Made by a program: the position numbers and the translations under genes. DNA of 64,000 nucleotides. Origin: Ciceribacter sichuanensis (GTDB lineage: Bacteria; Pseudomonadota; Alphaproteobacteria; Rhizobiales; Rhizobiaceae). The stretch spans positions 496,001 to 560,000 of the forward strand of contig NZ_JAMXLX010000001.1 in NCBI RefSeq assembly GCF_024055605.1. Direction: 5' to 3'. The notes beneath the pieces are model-generated. The model was given only the letters and a program-made list of their open reading frames with translations, ran no database searches and had not been told where the DNA came from. Numbering within the stretch: the first letter of the stretch is position 1; every line of letters begins with the position of its first letter. This document shows positions 8,993 to 18,219 of the stretch, in pieces.

Positions 8993-10756
8993 TCAGAACA
9001 GGTCGGCGTCGAGCGCCATGATATCGGTAGCGCCGGCGCGGATGGCTGCGTCGAGCGCCGCGGTCTGCGGTAGCAGGCGTGCCGCAAAGAAGCGGGCAAG
9101 CGCCAGCTTGCGCTGCTTCAGCGGCGTCGTTGCATCGGCCGAGGCTTTTTCGGCCATGCGCACCCAGAGCCAGCCGAAGCTCACCAGCGCGAAGAAGCGC
9201 AGGTAGTCGGTGGCGCTCGCTCCGGCCTCCACCGGATCGGCGCACTTGGCCAGCAAGTCTTCCGTCAGTTTCTCGAGCCGGGCAAGAGCCTCAATGACGG
9301 AGGTCTTCACCGTCTCCAGTTCGGCCGAACCCTTCGTTGCCGAGAGATCATCGCGCACCAGCGCGAAGAAGCCGCGCGCTACGGCGCCGTTTTCCATCGG
9401 CAGCTTGCGGCCGACGAGGTCCATGGCCTGCACGCCGTTGGTGCCCTCATAGATCTGGGCGATGCGGGCATCGCGCACATACTGCTCCATGCCCCATTCG
9501 CGGATATAGCCGTGGCCACCGAACACCTGCTGCGACTGGACGGCGATCTCGAAGCCGAAATCGGTGAAGGCGGCCTTCACCACCGGCGTCAGGAGTGCCA
9601 CGAGACCATCGGCCTTGCGACGAGCCTCCGGATCGGGATGGCGGGCGGCGATATCCATCTGCAAGGCGGTCCAGATGGCAAGAGCGCGGCCGGCCTCGGT
9701 CAGCGACCGGCCGGTCAGCAGCATCTTGCGCACATCGGCATGCTCGATGATCGGCACGGGGCCGCGCGCACCGTCGACGGAACGGCCCTGCAGGCGCTCG
9801 CGGGCGTAGGCGACGGCCTTCTGGTTGGCGGCCTCGCCGATGCCGAGCCCCTGAATGCCGACGAACAGGCGTTCGGCATTCATCATCGTGAACATGGCGT
9901 TGAGGCCGCGGCCGGGTTCGCCGACCAGCCAGCCGATGGCGCCGTCATAATTCATCACGCAGGTCGGCTGGGCGTGAATGCCCATCTTGTGCTCCAGCGA
10001 GCCGACCGACATGCGGTTGCGCTCGCCGAGCGAGCCGTCTTCCTTGACGAGGAACTTGGGCGAGAGGAACAGGCTGATGCCCTTCACGCCCTTCGGCGCG
10101 TCGGGCAGGCGGGCCAGCACCAGATGCACGATGTTGCCGCCGAAATCCTGGTCGCCGGAGGAAATGAAGATCTTGGTGCCCTTGATGGCGTAGGAGCCAT
10201 CACCCACCGGCTCGGCGCGGGTGGTCAGCAGGCCGAGATCGGTGCCGGCTGAGGATTCAGTGAGCGCCATCGCCCCCGTCCATTCGCCGGAGATCATCTT
10301 CGGCAGATATGTCTGCTTCAGCTCGTCGCTAGCATGATGGGCAATCGCCTCCACCGCACCGCGAGTCAGGCCCGGAAACAGGCCGAAGGAGAGGTTGGCG
10401 GAAGACAGCATCTCGTCCAGCAGGATCTGCAGCACGCGCGGCAGGCCCTGTCCGCCGAATTCCGGATCGCCCGACAGCCCGCCCCAGCCGGCCTCGACGA
10501 ACGCCTTGTAGGCGTCGGCGACGCCCTTCGGCGTCGTCACCAGTCCGTTTTCCAGCTTGCAGCCTTCCTCGTCGCCGGGGCGGTTGAGCGGTTCGAGGAT
10601 CTCGGCGCAGAACTTGCCGCCTTCCTTCATGACGCTTGCTGCGAGTTCGGTATTGACCTCTTCAAAGCCGGGAAGGGTGGCCATCTGCGCGTCGAAGTCG
10701 AAGACCTCGCCGAGCAGGAAGGAGATGTCGTCGACGGGAGGGATATAGCCAGCCAT
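8993..10756 (-). CDS. Acyl-CoA dehydrogenase with C-terminal extension
   Basis: FAD-dependent first dehydrogenation step of beta-oxidation, passing electrons to ETF and then to the ETF-quinone oxidoreductase encoded in the same operon. At 587 residues it is longer than the classical 380-residue enzymes and carries the extra C-terminal acetyl-CoA-dehydrogenase-like domain found in the 590-600-residue bacterial group. Motifs: AMALTESSAGTDLG (FAD/substrate loop), QVFGGHGYIREWGMEQ, and IYEGTNGVQA containing the catalytic glutamate. It begins 24 bp after the multifunctional protein gene. Confidence 0.93.
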   Translation of the reverse strand: MAGYIPPVDDISFLLGEVFDFDAQMATLPGFEEVNTELAASVMKEGGKFCAEILEPLNRPGDEEGCKLENGLVTTPKGVADAYKAFVEAGWGGLSGDPEFGGQGLPRVLQILLDEMLSSANLSFGLFPGLTRGAVEAIAHHASDELKQTYLPKMISGEWTGAMALTESSAGTDLGLLTTRAEPVGDGSYAIKGTKIFISSGDQDFGGNIVHLVLARLPDAPKGVKGISLFLSPKFLVKEDGSLGERNRMSVGSLEHKMGIHAQPTCVMNYDGAIGWLVGEPGRGLNAMFTMMNAERLFVGIQGLGIGEAANQKAVAYARERLQGRSVDGARGPVPIIEHADVRKMLLTGRSLTEAGRALAIWTALQMDIAARHPDPEARRKADGLVALLTPVVKAAFTDFGFEIAVQSQQVFGGHGYIREWGMEQYVRDARIAQIYEGTNGVQAMDLVGRKLPMENGAVARGFFALVRDDLSATKGSAELETVKTSVIEALARLEKLTEDLLAKCADPVEAGASATDYLRFFALVSFGWLWVRMAEKASADATTPLKQRKLALARFFAARLLPQTAALDAAIRAGATDIMALDADLF

Positions 10757-10780
10757 GGGAGTTTCCTTGCCTCTTCTTGT

Positions 10781-13078
10781 TCAGTTGCGCAGCGGCTTGC
10801 CGGTCGAAAGCATGTGCTTGACGCGGTCCACGGTTGCGGGTGTTGCGAGCAGGTCGACGAAGGCCTCGCGCTCCAGCGCGATCACATCGTCTTCCGTGAG
10901 CGGTTTCAGCGGATCGGCGGACGGACCGCCGGTCAGAACATTGGCAAGTGCGCGCCCGACCACCCCGTCGTGCACGGTGGCCCGACCGGCGAGCGCTTCG
11001 CTCTCGATGATGTTGTGGATCGCGGAAGCCCCCGACGGGCCGGCCATGGCGATCACCGGCTGTTCCGGCGCGACATAGCCTTCGGCGAGCGACAGTGCCT
11101 TTGCCTTGGCGTCGGCAATCAGCCGGCTGCGGTTCATGGTGATGCCGTCGGTGGCCTTCAGGAAGCCGAGGTTGCGGGCATCGAAGGCGCTGGCCGAAAC
11201 CCTGGCGGGCGCAATCAGGTTGAAGGCGGCAATGGCAGGCGCGACCGGCCCGCGCAACGCCACGGTGGAGGCCGAGAAACGCAGCATCATTTCCTTGCAG
11301 CCGCCCCAGCCCGGTACGACGCCGATGCGGGTTTCGACGAGGCCGATGGAAAGCTCCGCATGGGCCTGGATCGCGTCGCAATGCAGGAGGATTTCGCAGC
11401 CACCGCCGAGCGCCAGCCCGGCTGCAGCACCAACCACCGGGAAGGGGGCGTATTTCACTGCCTTGAAGGTGCGGTGGCCATGGTCGATGAAGGCGCTGAG
11501 CGCCTCGCGGCCGCCCTTTTCCACCGTGTCGAGGAAGACGCGCAGGTCGGCGCCCGCGCTGAACACGGCGGCATCGCTGCCGATCACCAGTGCCTTGAAA
11601 TCCTTCGCCGTGCGTTCGACAGCCTTGTTGATGGCGTCGAGCAAAGCGGGATTGTAGGTGTTCATTTTGGTGCGGAATTCGAGGCAGGCGACGCCGTCGC
11701 CGAGATCCCAGAGGCTTGCCGCACCCCAGTCTTCGACCGGCTTGCCGGCGAGCTTGAGGTCGGAAAGAAGCAGCACGCCGTCACCCTTGGCAATCGGTTC
11801 GATCGTGCCGTCAGGCAGCAGGTTGGCGCGCTTGCCGCCGACGACCGAATAGAAGCCGCCCTTTTCGGCTGCGAGCGAGAGATAGGCGGGCACGGCAACG
11901 CCGCGCGCTTCGAGCCGGGCCTTCAGCCAGCCGGCGCCGAGCCGGTCGATCAGCTCGAACGGACCCTGCTTCCAGCCGTAGCCGGTGCGCATGGCCTCAT
12001 CCACGGCATCCGGCGTGTCGGCGATTTCCGGCACCAGCGATGCGGCATAGGCAAGCGCCTTTTCCATGACGATCGCAGCATAGCGGCCGCCTAGGCCGGC
12101 ATGCTCCATCAGTGCGCGCGGATCGCCGCCCGAGGCATCGAGGCTCTCGGAGGAAACCGCCTTCTGCGGCCGGTAGTCGCCGGTTTTGAGATCGGTCACG
12201 TCGCGCGACTTGCGGTCGGGCGAAAGCCGCACGAAGCCTGCGCCGCTTTTGCGGCCGAGACGGTTTTCCGCGATCATGCGGGCGATCAGCGCCGGTTCGG
12301 CATCGTAATCCTTCACCGCGTCGCCTTCCGGCGTAGCATTCTGCAGGCTGCGCAGGATGGTCGGCATCAGGTCGATGCCGACGAGATCCAGCAGACCGAA
12401 GATGCCGGTGGAGGGAATGCCGAAGGGTTTGCCGATGATGGCGTCGGCTTCCTCGACATCGAGGCCGAGTTCGATGGCCTCGTTCTGCGCCACCACCATC
12501 CAGTAATTGCCGATGCGGTTGCCGATGAAGCCGGGCGTGTCCTTGCAGATGACCACGCTCTTGCCGAGGCCGCGATCCGCGAAGCCACGGATCGTCGCGG
12601 TCACTTCGGGCTTGGTTGCCTTGCCCGAGACGAGTTCCAGGAGCCGCATGATGCGCGGCGGATTGAAGAAATGGGTGATGAGGAAGTCGGCGGCGAAACC
12701 TTCCGGCAGTCCCTCGACCAGCGAATGCAGCGGAATGGTCGAGGTGTTGGAAGATACGATCGAACCCTTCTTCCTGACGCCGTCGATGGCGCGGTAGAGC
12801 GTCTGCTTGATCTCCAGCTTTTCCGCGACAGCCTCGACGATCCAGTCGGCGTCGGCGATCAGCGCCAGGTCGTCCTTCGTCGAGCCGGTGGCGATGCGGC
12901 TCGCGAATGCCGGGTCCATGAAGCCGTTGGCCTTGAGCTGGCGGGCGACGCCGCCGTCGGCGAACTTCTTCTCCATGTCGAGCAGCACCACGTCCAGCCC
13001 TGCATTGGCGAGATGGGCGGCGATGCCCGAACCCATGACGCCCGCGCCGATGACGGCGGCTTTTTTGATCGTAGTCAT
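10781..13078 (-). CDS. 3-hydroxyacyl-CoA dehydrogenase / enoyl-CoA hydratase, bifunctional
   Basis: Central beta-oxidation enzyme, 765 residues. The N-terminal NAD-binding motif is AVIGAGVMGSGIAAHL (from residue 8), followed by the 3-hydroxyacyl-CoA dehydrogenase domains (FFNPPRIMRLLELV, DTPGFIGNRIG). The enoyl-CoA hydratase/isomerase domain is C-terminal (VVGAAAGLALGGGCEILLHC). This HAD-then-ECH order is that of Bacillus FadN and the reverse of Escherichia coli FadB. The start at 13078 has GGAGG upstream inside the end of the thiolase gene, only 2 bp away, consistent with coupled translation. Confidence 0.93.
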   Translation of the reverse strand: MTTIKKAAVIGAGVMGSGIAAHLANAGLDVVLLDMEKKFADGGVARQLKANGFMDPAFASRIATGSTKDDLALIADADWIVEAVAEKLEIKQTLYRAIDGVRKKGSIVSSNTSTIPLHSLVEGLPEGFAADFLITHFFNPPRIMRLLELVSGKATKPEVTATIRGFADRGLGKSVVICKDTPGFIGNRIGNYWMVVAQNEAIELGLDVEEADAIIGKPFGIPSTGIFGLLDLVGIDLMPTILRSLQNATPEGDAVKDYDAEPALIARMIAENRLGRKSGAGFVRLSPDRKSRDVTDLKTGDYRPQKAVSSESLDASGGDPRALMEHAGLGGRYAAIVMEKALAYAASLVPEIADTPDAVDEAMRTGYGWKQGPFELIDRLGAGWLKARLEARGVAVPAYLSLAAEKGGFYSVVGGKRANLLPDGTIEPIAKGDGVLLLSDLKLAGKPVEDWGAASLWDLGDGVACLEFRTKMNTYNPALLDAINKAVERTAKDFKALVIGSDAAVFSAGADLRVFLDTVEKGGREALSAFIDHGHRTFKAVKYAPFPVVGAAAGLALGGGCEILLHCDAIQAHAELSIGLVETRIGVVPGWGGCKEMMLRFSASTVALRGPVAPAIAAFNLIAPARVSASAFDARNLGFLKATDGITMNRSRLIADAKAKALSLAEGYVAPEQPVIAMAGPSGASAIHNIIESEALAGRATVHDGVVGRALANVLTGGPSADPLKPLTEDDVIALEREAFVDLLATPATVDRVKHMLSTGKPLRN

Positions 13079-13080
13079 GA

Positions 13081-14202
13081 TCAAGCGGCCTCCAGAACCA
13101 TGGCGATGCCCTGACCGCCGCCGATGCACTGGGTAGCGAGAGCATGACGCCCGCCGTCGCGCTTCAGCAGCAGCGACGCCTTGCCGACGAGGCGGGCGCC
13201 CGTCGCACCCAACGGATGGCCGAGCGCGATTGCGCCGCCGTCGCGGTTGAGGCGGGTGGGATCGATGTCGAGGTCGCGGCAGCAGGAGAGAACCTGCACG
13301 GCGAAGGCCTCGTTCATCTCGATCACGTCGAGATCGCCTGCGGAAATGCCGGCGCGTTTCAGCGCCTTGCGGCTCGCCTCGACCGGGCCAATGCCCATGA
13401 TCTCAGGCGCGCAGCCGGAAATCGCATATCCCGAGATGCGGGCGAGAGGCGTCAGGTTATGGCGCTTCACGAAGTCTTCCGAGCAGACCAGCGTCGCGGA
13501 AGCCCCATCGGTGAGCGGCGAGGAGTTGCCGGCCGTGACCGAGCCGCCGGCCTTGAAGGCGGTCTTGAGGCCCGCGAGCTTTTCGGCATCGGTGTCGCGC
13601 GGGCAGCCATCGGCGGTGACATCGCCGATAGGGGCGATCTCCGCTGCCAGCCGGCCATCGGCGCGGGCGGCGAGGGCCTTTTTCTGGCTCTCCAGCGAAT
13701 AGGCGTCCTGTTCCTCGCGCGAGACGCCGTAGCGGTCGGCGAGGTTTTCGGCCGTCAGCCCCATGTTGAGGAAGGCGATGCGCTGGGCGTCGCTCCAGGC
13801 CGGGTTCGGCATGGGGTTGAAGCCCATCATCGGCACGCGGCTCATGCTTTCCACGCCGCCCGCGACGAAGGCGTCGCCCGCGCCCATGGCGATTGCGCCG
13901 GCGGCCATCTGGATCGCCTGCATGGAGGAGCCGCACCAGCGGTTGACGGTGGAGCCGCCGACAGATTGAGGAAGGCCGGCGATCAGCGCTGCGCAGCGGG
14001 CGATGTTGAGGCCCTGTTCTCCCTCGGCGAAGGCGCAGCCGAGGTTCACGTCCTCAATTTCGGACGGGTCGATGCCCGAGCGGCCGACCAGCGCCTTGAT
14101 GACGCCGGCTACGAGATCATCCGGGCGAACGCCGGCCAGCGCGCCGCGATAGGCGGGCGTGAACGGGCTGCGCAGAGTGTCGACGATATAAATTGCGGTC
14201 AT
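13081..14202 (-). CDS. Acetyl-CoA C-acyltransferase (3-ketoacyl-CoA thiolase)
   Basis: Releases acetyl-CoA in the last beta-oxidation step. The 373-residue protein has the three thiolase signatures: nucleophilic cysteine in NRWCGSSMQA, the histidine block GGAIALGHPLGATGAR, and the C-terminal acid/base cysteine in TQCIGGGQG. The ATG at 14202 follows AGGAAGAAGA. It pairs with the downstream bifunctional dehydrogenase/hydratase as the two halves of the trifunctional system. It is slightly shorter than the usual 390 residues, without any missing motif. Confidence 0.93.
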   Translation of the reverse strand: MTAIYIVDTLRSPFTPAYRGALAGVRPDDLVAGVIKALVGRSGIDPSEIEDVNLGCAFAEGEQGLNIARCAALIAGLPQSVGGSTVNRWCGSSMQAIQMAAGAIAMGAGDAFVAGGVESMSRVPMMGFNPMPNPAWSDAQRIAFLNMGLTAENLADRYGVSREEQDAYSLESQKKALAARADGRLAAEIAPIGDVTADGCPRDTDAEKLAGLKTAFKAGGSVTAGNSSPLTDGASATLVCSEDFVKRHNLTPLARISGYAISGCAPEIMGIGPVEASRKALKRAGISAGDLDVIEMNEAFAVQVLSCCRDLDIDPTRLNRDGGAIALGHPLGATGARLVGKASLLLKRDGGRHALATQCIGGGQGIAMVLEAA

Positions 14203-14294
14203 GGTCTTCTTCTTCCTGTCTGGAGGCATTTCCGGCAAAGCTGCGAAGCGGTTGGCGTCGGATAATGCTTGAGAACAAATCGGTGGAACGGACG

Positions 14295-15971
14295 TCACAT
14301 GTTGGGATAGTTCGGGCCGCCGCCGCCTTCCGGCGGCACCCAGGTGATGTTCTGCGAGGGATCCTTGATGTCGCAGGTCTTGCAGTGCACGCAGTTCTGC
14401 GCGTTGATCACGAAACGGGGGCCGGTCTTCGCCTGTTCGTCGTCATAGACGACCTCGTAGACCCCGGCGGGACAGTAGAGCCGTGCCGGCTCGCCATAGA
14501 GCGGCAGGTTGCGCTCGATCGGGACTTTTGGATCGGCAAGCCTCAGATGAACCGGCTGGTCCTCGATATGATTGGTATTCGACAGGAAGACCGAAGACGG
14601 CTTGTCGAAAATAAGTTTGCCATCCGGCTTCGGGTATTGAATCGGCGTCACCTCCGAGAGTGGCTTCAGGCTCTGGAAATCGGCCTTCTGATGCTTCAGC
14701 GTGCCGAAGGGCGAGACGCCGAACAGCGTCTGCAGCCACATGTCGATGCCGCCAAGGCCGACGCCGAGCACGGTGCCGAACCGCGACCACAGCGGCTTGA
14801 CGTTGCGGACCGGCTTCAGGTCCCGTCCGATGGCCGAAGCGCGCCATCCGGCCTCATAGGCTTCGAGCGTATCGTTGGCGCGGCCGCCGGCAAGCCCGTC
14901 GAACACGGCATCCGCCGCCTGCATGCCGGAATGGATGGCGTTGTGCGAACCCTTGATGCGCGGCACGTTCATGAAGCCCGCGGAACAGCCGGCCAGCACG
15001 CCGCCGGGGAAGGCAAGCTGAGGCACCGACTGGTAACCGCCTTCGGTCAGCGCGCGGGCGCCATAGGCGATGCGCTTGCCCCCCTCGAAGGTGTCGCGGA
15101 TCAGGGGATGCGTCTTGAAGCGCTGGAATTCGTCGAAGGGCGAGAGCGTCGGGTTCTTGTAATCGAGATGCAGCACGAAGCCGACGGTCACCAGATGATC
15201 GTCGAAATGATAGAGGAACGAGCCGCCGCCGGTCTTCATGTCGAGCGGCCAGCCGAACGAATGCTGCACCAGCCCCTTGCGGAATTTCTCCGGCTTCACC
15301 TGCCAGAGTTCCTTGATGCCGATGCCGAATTTCTGGATGGAGCGGCCCTCGGTCAGGTTGAAGCGGGTGAGAAGCTGCTTGGTCAGGCTACCGCGCGCAC
15401 CCTCGGCGAAGATCGTGTATTTCGCCCGAAGCTCCATGCCGGGGGTGAAATCGTCCTTCGGCTCGCCGTCGCGGCCAATCCCCATGTCGCCGGTGGCGAT
15501 GCCGACGACCGCGCCGCTCTCGTCATAGAGAACCTCGGTCGCCGCAAAGCCCGGATAGATCTCGACCCCGAGCGCTTCGGCCTGTGCCCCGAGATAGCGG
15601 GCGACATTGCCGAGCGAGCCGATGAAGTTGCCGTGATTGTTCATCAGCGGCGGCATCAGGGCGTTGGGAAGCCGCAGCGACCGGGTGGCGGTCAGCACAT
15701 GGAAGCGGTCGTCGGTGACTTCGGTGGTGAGCGGCCGGTCGGGATCTTCCCGCCAGTCCGGCAGCAGCGCATCGAGTCCGGAAGGATCGATCACCGCGCC
15801 TGACAGGATATGCGCGCCGACTTCCGAACCCTTTTCAACGACGACGACGGAGATTTCCGCGCCGGTCTCCGCTGCGCGCTGCTTCAGGCGGATCGCCGTG
15901 GCAAGACCGGCCGGTCCCGCGCCCACGATCACCACATCGAAGTCCATGGCCTCCCTGACTGTCTCGCTCAA
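14295..15971 (-). CDS. Electron transfer flavoprotein-ubiquinone oxidoreductase
   Basis: Membrane-associated enzyme that takes electrons from reduced ETF to the quinone pool. The 558-residue protein has an N-terminal FAD motif (VVIVGAGPAGLATAIRL) and the C-terminal 4Fe-4S ligands (CPAGVYEV, then NCVHCKTCDIKDP). The most likely start is the TTG at 15971, which has a strong AAGGAGGAAAGG ribosome site; the next ATG, eight codons in, has only a badly spaced one. It is the first gene of the fatty-acid operon, so electron disposal is coordinated with the dehydrogenase downstream. Confidence 0.93.
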   Translation of the reverse strand: MSETVREAMDFDVVIVGAGPAGLATAIRLKQRAAETGAEISVVVVEKGSEVGAHILSGAVIDPSGLDALLPDWREDPDRPLTTEVTDDRFHVLTATRSLRLPNALMPPLMNNHGNFIGSLGNVARYLGAQAEALGVEIYPGFAATEVLYDESGAVVGIATGDMGIGRDGEPKDDFTPGMELRAKYTIFAEGARGSLTKQLLTRFNLTEGRSIQKFGIGIKELWQVKPEKFRKGLVQHSFGWPLDMKTGGGSFLYHFDDHLVTVGFVLHLDYKNPTLSPFDEFQRFKTHPLIRDTFEGGKRIAYGARALTEGGYQSVPQLAFPGGVLAGCSAGFMNVPRIKGSHNAIHSGMQAADAVFDGLAGGRANDTLEAYEAGWRASAIGRDLKPVRNVKPLWSRFGTVLGVGLGGIDMWLQTLFGVSPFGTLKHQKADFQSLKPLSEVTPIQYPKPDGKLIFDKPSSVFLSNTNHIEDQPVHLRLADPKVPIERNLPLYGEPARLYCPAGVYEVVYDDEQAKTGPRFVINAQNCVHCKTCDIKDPSQNITWVPPEGGGGPNYPNM

Positions 15972-16000
15972 CCTTTCCTCCTTCAGTTGATGATGCTACA

Positions 16001-16020
16001 TGTACCAAACGATTGTTACA
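16001..16020. promoter_or_regulatory. Twenty-bp operator dyad before the fatty-acid operon
   Basis: The sequence TGTACCAAACGATTGTTACA is an inverted repeat with 8 of 10 positions paired (half site TGTAnCAAnC). It lies 30 bp upstream of the first operon gene and about 200 bp from the divergent TetR gene. Size and symmetry match TetR-type operators such as those of FadR/PsrA-like fatty-acid regulators, so it is the likely binding site of the neighbouring regulator. Confidence 0.65.
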
Positions 16021-16084
16021 GTTCGCAAGTGCAAAATTTCCTTGGCGTCTGCGAAGCCTGTGGAGAGCGGAAGGTGAGGGGATT

Positions 16085-16130
16085 TGGGAAAATGGACGCC
16101 CGGCAGGCCAAAGGGGGGGACCCCAGGCCC
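16085..16130. repeat. Degenerate copy of the CCGGCAGG/GGGGGGA intergenic repeat
   Basis: The stretch containing GACGCCCGGCAGGCCAAA and GGGGGGACCCC resembles the repeat at 6618-6670 but with a broken palindrome. It lies in the divergent spacer between the ETF-quinone oxidoreductase and TetR genes. No function is evident. Confidence 0.4.
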
Positions 16131-16226
16131 ACAGTTCTGTCGTGTGCCGTGGATTCCGTTGTCGGCGGAAATGCTCTATGAGCGTTGGAAGGATTGCAGA
16201 GAGATGACAAAACGCCGGGAGAGGCA

Positions 16227-16859
16227 ATGACGGTAGGGGACAGCCGTGAAATGACGAGTGCTGCAAAAAGCACGCTTGCAGGCGCATTGCAGGACAGCGG
16301 ACTGAGCGATCGCCACCGCGATATTCTCGATGCCGCCGCCGCCCTCTTTGCCGAGCGCGGCTATGCGGCGACCTCGGTACGCGATATCGGCGAGCGGGTG
16401 GGGCTGCTCGGCGGCTCGCTCTATCACTACATCAAGTCGAAGGAAGCGCTGTTCGTCCGCATCCACGACATCGCCCTGCAGGTGGCGGAAGACCGCATCC
16501 GCGCGGCCATCGCGCCGCTGTCCGATCCGTGGGCGCGGCTGGAGGCGGCCTGCGTCACCATGATGGAAATCCAGCTCGATCCCAATTCGCTGACCATGCC
16601 GCTGATGAACGATTTCGCCTCGGCCCCGGCGGAAATCCGCGAACGGCTGGTCGAAAAGCGCGATGCCTTCGAACAGGTATTCCGCGACCTGATCGCCGCC
16701 CTGCCGCTCGATCCGGCGCTTGACCGCGGCGTCTATCGCCTGCTGCTGCTGACGCTGCTCAACAACGTTTCCGGCTGGTACCGCCCCGGCCGCATGACCC
16801 CCGACGAGATCGGCCGCCAGATCCTCCGCATCTTCCGGCACGAGGCGGATAGGGGATAG
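16227..16859 (+). CDS. TetR-family transcriptional regulator of the fatty-acid operon
   Basis: A 210-residue repressor. The N-terminal helix-turn-helix reads ILDAAAALFAERGYAATSVRDIGERVGLLGGSLYHY in overlapping pieces, with the classic family phrasing (ERGYAATSVRDI, GSLYHYIKSKEALF). The C-terminal ligand domain is unremarkable. I chose the ATG at 16227 since GGGAGAGG lies just before it; a longer frame opens at 16185. Divergent placement from the beta-oxidation operon suggests it senses an acyl-CoA, as PsrA and FadR of this family do. Confidence 0.88.
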   Translation: MTVGDSREMTSAAKSTLAGALQDSGLSDRHRDILDAAAALFAERGYAATSVRDIGERVGLLGGSLYHYIKSKEALFVRIHDIALQVAEDRIRAAIAPLSDPWARLEAACVTMMEIQLDPNSLTMPLMNDFASAPAEIRERLVEKRDAFEQVFRDLIAALPLDPALDRGVYRLLLLTLLNNVSGWYRPGRMTPDEIGRQILRIFRHEADRG

Positions 16860-16866
16860 GGAGGCG

Positions 16867-17298
16867 ATGATCCGGAAAGTCTTGCGGTTTGTGGTTGGAG
16901 CGCTCGCGTTCGTCGGGCTTCTCAACATCGGCCTGTGGGCTCATGCACGGTTCAGCGGCGAGACGCCGGAATATGTTACGGACCTGCCTTCGCCTGACGG
17001 ACAGTACAAGGCCGTGCTCGCGACATGGGGCGGAGGAGGCGCCATTTCTCCCTATTGCTACGAACGGCTCACGGTGGTTTCGGTCAAAGCTTCGCAGGAA
17101 GAGATGATCGCGAGCGATAACATGGTGTTTGAAAGTGAGTGCACGACCGGCGGCTCTCCTTCCATAACATGGCAGGGCAATGACACCCTGCAGGTGGGGT
17201 TTGCGCTTTCGGAGAGCTATGCCGCGCCTTCAACCATAAAGTTCCGCCGCAAGGATGCGTCTGGCCGTATCGCTATCAAGTTCGAAATTCTACGATAA
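16867..17298 (+). CDS. Hypothetical membrane-anchored protein
   Basis: A 143-residue protein with an N-terminal hydrophobic segment (residues 5-25, FVVGALAFVGLLNIGLWA) and a predicted extracytoplasmic domain. The motif SPDGQYKAVL resembles DUF5412-like proteins and the two cysteines (SPYCYERL and SECTTGG) could form a disulfide. It starts 7 bp after the TetR stop with GGGAGG before the ATG, so it may be co-transcribed with the regulator. I do not recognise a function. Confidence 0.65.
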   Translation: MIRKVLRFVVGALAFVGLLNIGLWAHARFSGETPEYVTDLPSPDGQYKAVLATWGGGGAISPYCYERLTVVSVKASQEEMIASDNMVFESECTTGGSPSITWQGNDTLQVGFALSESYAAPSTIKFRRKDASGRIAIKFEILR

Positions 17299-17367
17299 CC
17301 GGCACATTAATTAAGGCGTCAATTCCCGGCTTTCCGCCCTATCCCACAACACGCCCGACCACAACCG

Positions 17368-17847
17368 TCAGCCGCGCCGCGCGGCCTCGATGGCGGCGAC
17401 GTCGATCTTCTTCATTGTCATCATTGCCGCGAAGGCCCGCTTGGCCTCGTCGCCGCCGGCTGCCATCGCCTCCAGCAATGTGCGCGGGGTGATCTGCCAT
17501 GAGACGCCCCATTTGTCCTTGCACCAGCCGCATTCGCTTTCCTGCCCGCCATTGCCGACGATGGCGTTCCAGTAGCGGTCGGTTTCCGCCTGATCTTCCG
17601 TAGCGATCTGGAAGGAAAAGGCTTCGTTGTGCTTGAACACGGGGCCGCCGTTAAGGCCGACGCAGGGAATGCCCGCGACAGTGAACTCGACCAGCAGCAC
17701 GTCACCTTCCTTGCCCGAGGGATAGTCGCCCGGCGCGCGATAGATCCTGCCGACGACGCTGTTCGGAAAAGTCATCGCGTAAAAGCGGGCTGCGGCTTCT
17801 GCATCCTTGTCGTACCAGACACAGATCGTGTTCTTGGCAATCGTCAT
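17368..17847 (-). CDS. VOC-family protein, PhnB-like glyoxalase fold
   Basis: A 159-residue protein with the PhnB/3-demethylubiquinone-methyltransferase-like fold, often found in antibiotic-resistance-like or unknown dioxygenase relatives. Recognisable segments are WYDKDAEAAARFYAMTFPNS at the start, the central FSFQIATEDQAETDRYWNAI, and the C-terminal GVSWQITPRTLLE. The ATG at 17847 follows AGGGAGGACAAGCC. Members are usually 150-160 residues. No partner gene is adjacent and the substrate is unknown. Confidence 0.85.
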   Translation of the reverse strand: MTIAKNTICVWYDKDAEAAARFYAMTFPNSVVGRIYRAPGDYPSGKEGDVLLVEFTVAGIPCVGLNGGPVFKHNEAFSFQIATEDQAETDRYWNAIVGNGGQESECGWCKDKWGVSWQITPRTLLEAMAAGGDEAKRAFAAMMTMKKIDVAAIEAARRG

Positions 17848-17928
17848 GGCTTGTCCTCCCTGTTTTCTCTTCTGCAAAGCCCCTGCCGACCGAGGTGTCG
17901 CGGTGAAGCGGAGCGATCCCGAGAGGGA

Positions 17929-18129
17929 TCAGCGTTCGTGACGCGTCGTCGGCGTTGGCCTGAGGTGATGGGTCGGTTCCTTCATGTCATGGCGCTTGGC
18001 ACCGCTGGTGACCCTGGACGCTTCACGTCGCTGGTCCGCTCGCCGGATCGCCCGGATGCTGGTCGCCTCATCGATGAGATCGGTCAGTTCCTGCTCTGAA
18101 AGGCCCGAAAGCTCAAAGGTTCTGCCCAT
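17929..18129 (-). CDS. Small conserved-looking hypothetical protein
   Basis: A 66-residue, highly charged protein starting MGRTFELSGLSEQELTDL and ending in an Arg/His/Thr-rich tail. The ATG at 18129 is preceded by GAAGGAGCGCATC, a strong RBS at proper spacing, which is the main reason for calling it. The N-terminal half is amphipathic helix-like. It lies between the VOC and acetyltransferase genes on the same strand. I do not recognise the family. Confidence 0.55.
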   Translation of the reverse strand: MGRTFELSGLSEQELTDLIDEATSIRAIRRADQRREASRVTSGAKRHDMKEPTHHLRPTPTTRHER

Positions 18130-18219
18130 GATGCGCTCCTTCTGCAGTTTCGATGTCAGAGGGTAACGCCGCAGCCGCAAAAACGTGCCGTGAAAATATC
18201 GTTTCAGGCGAACGGCGCT

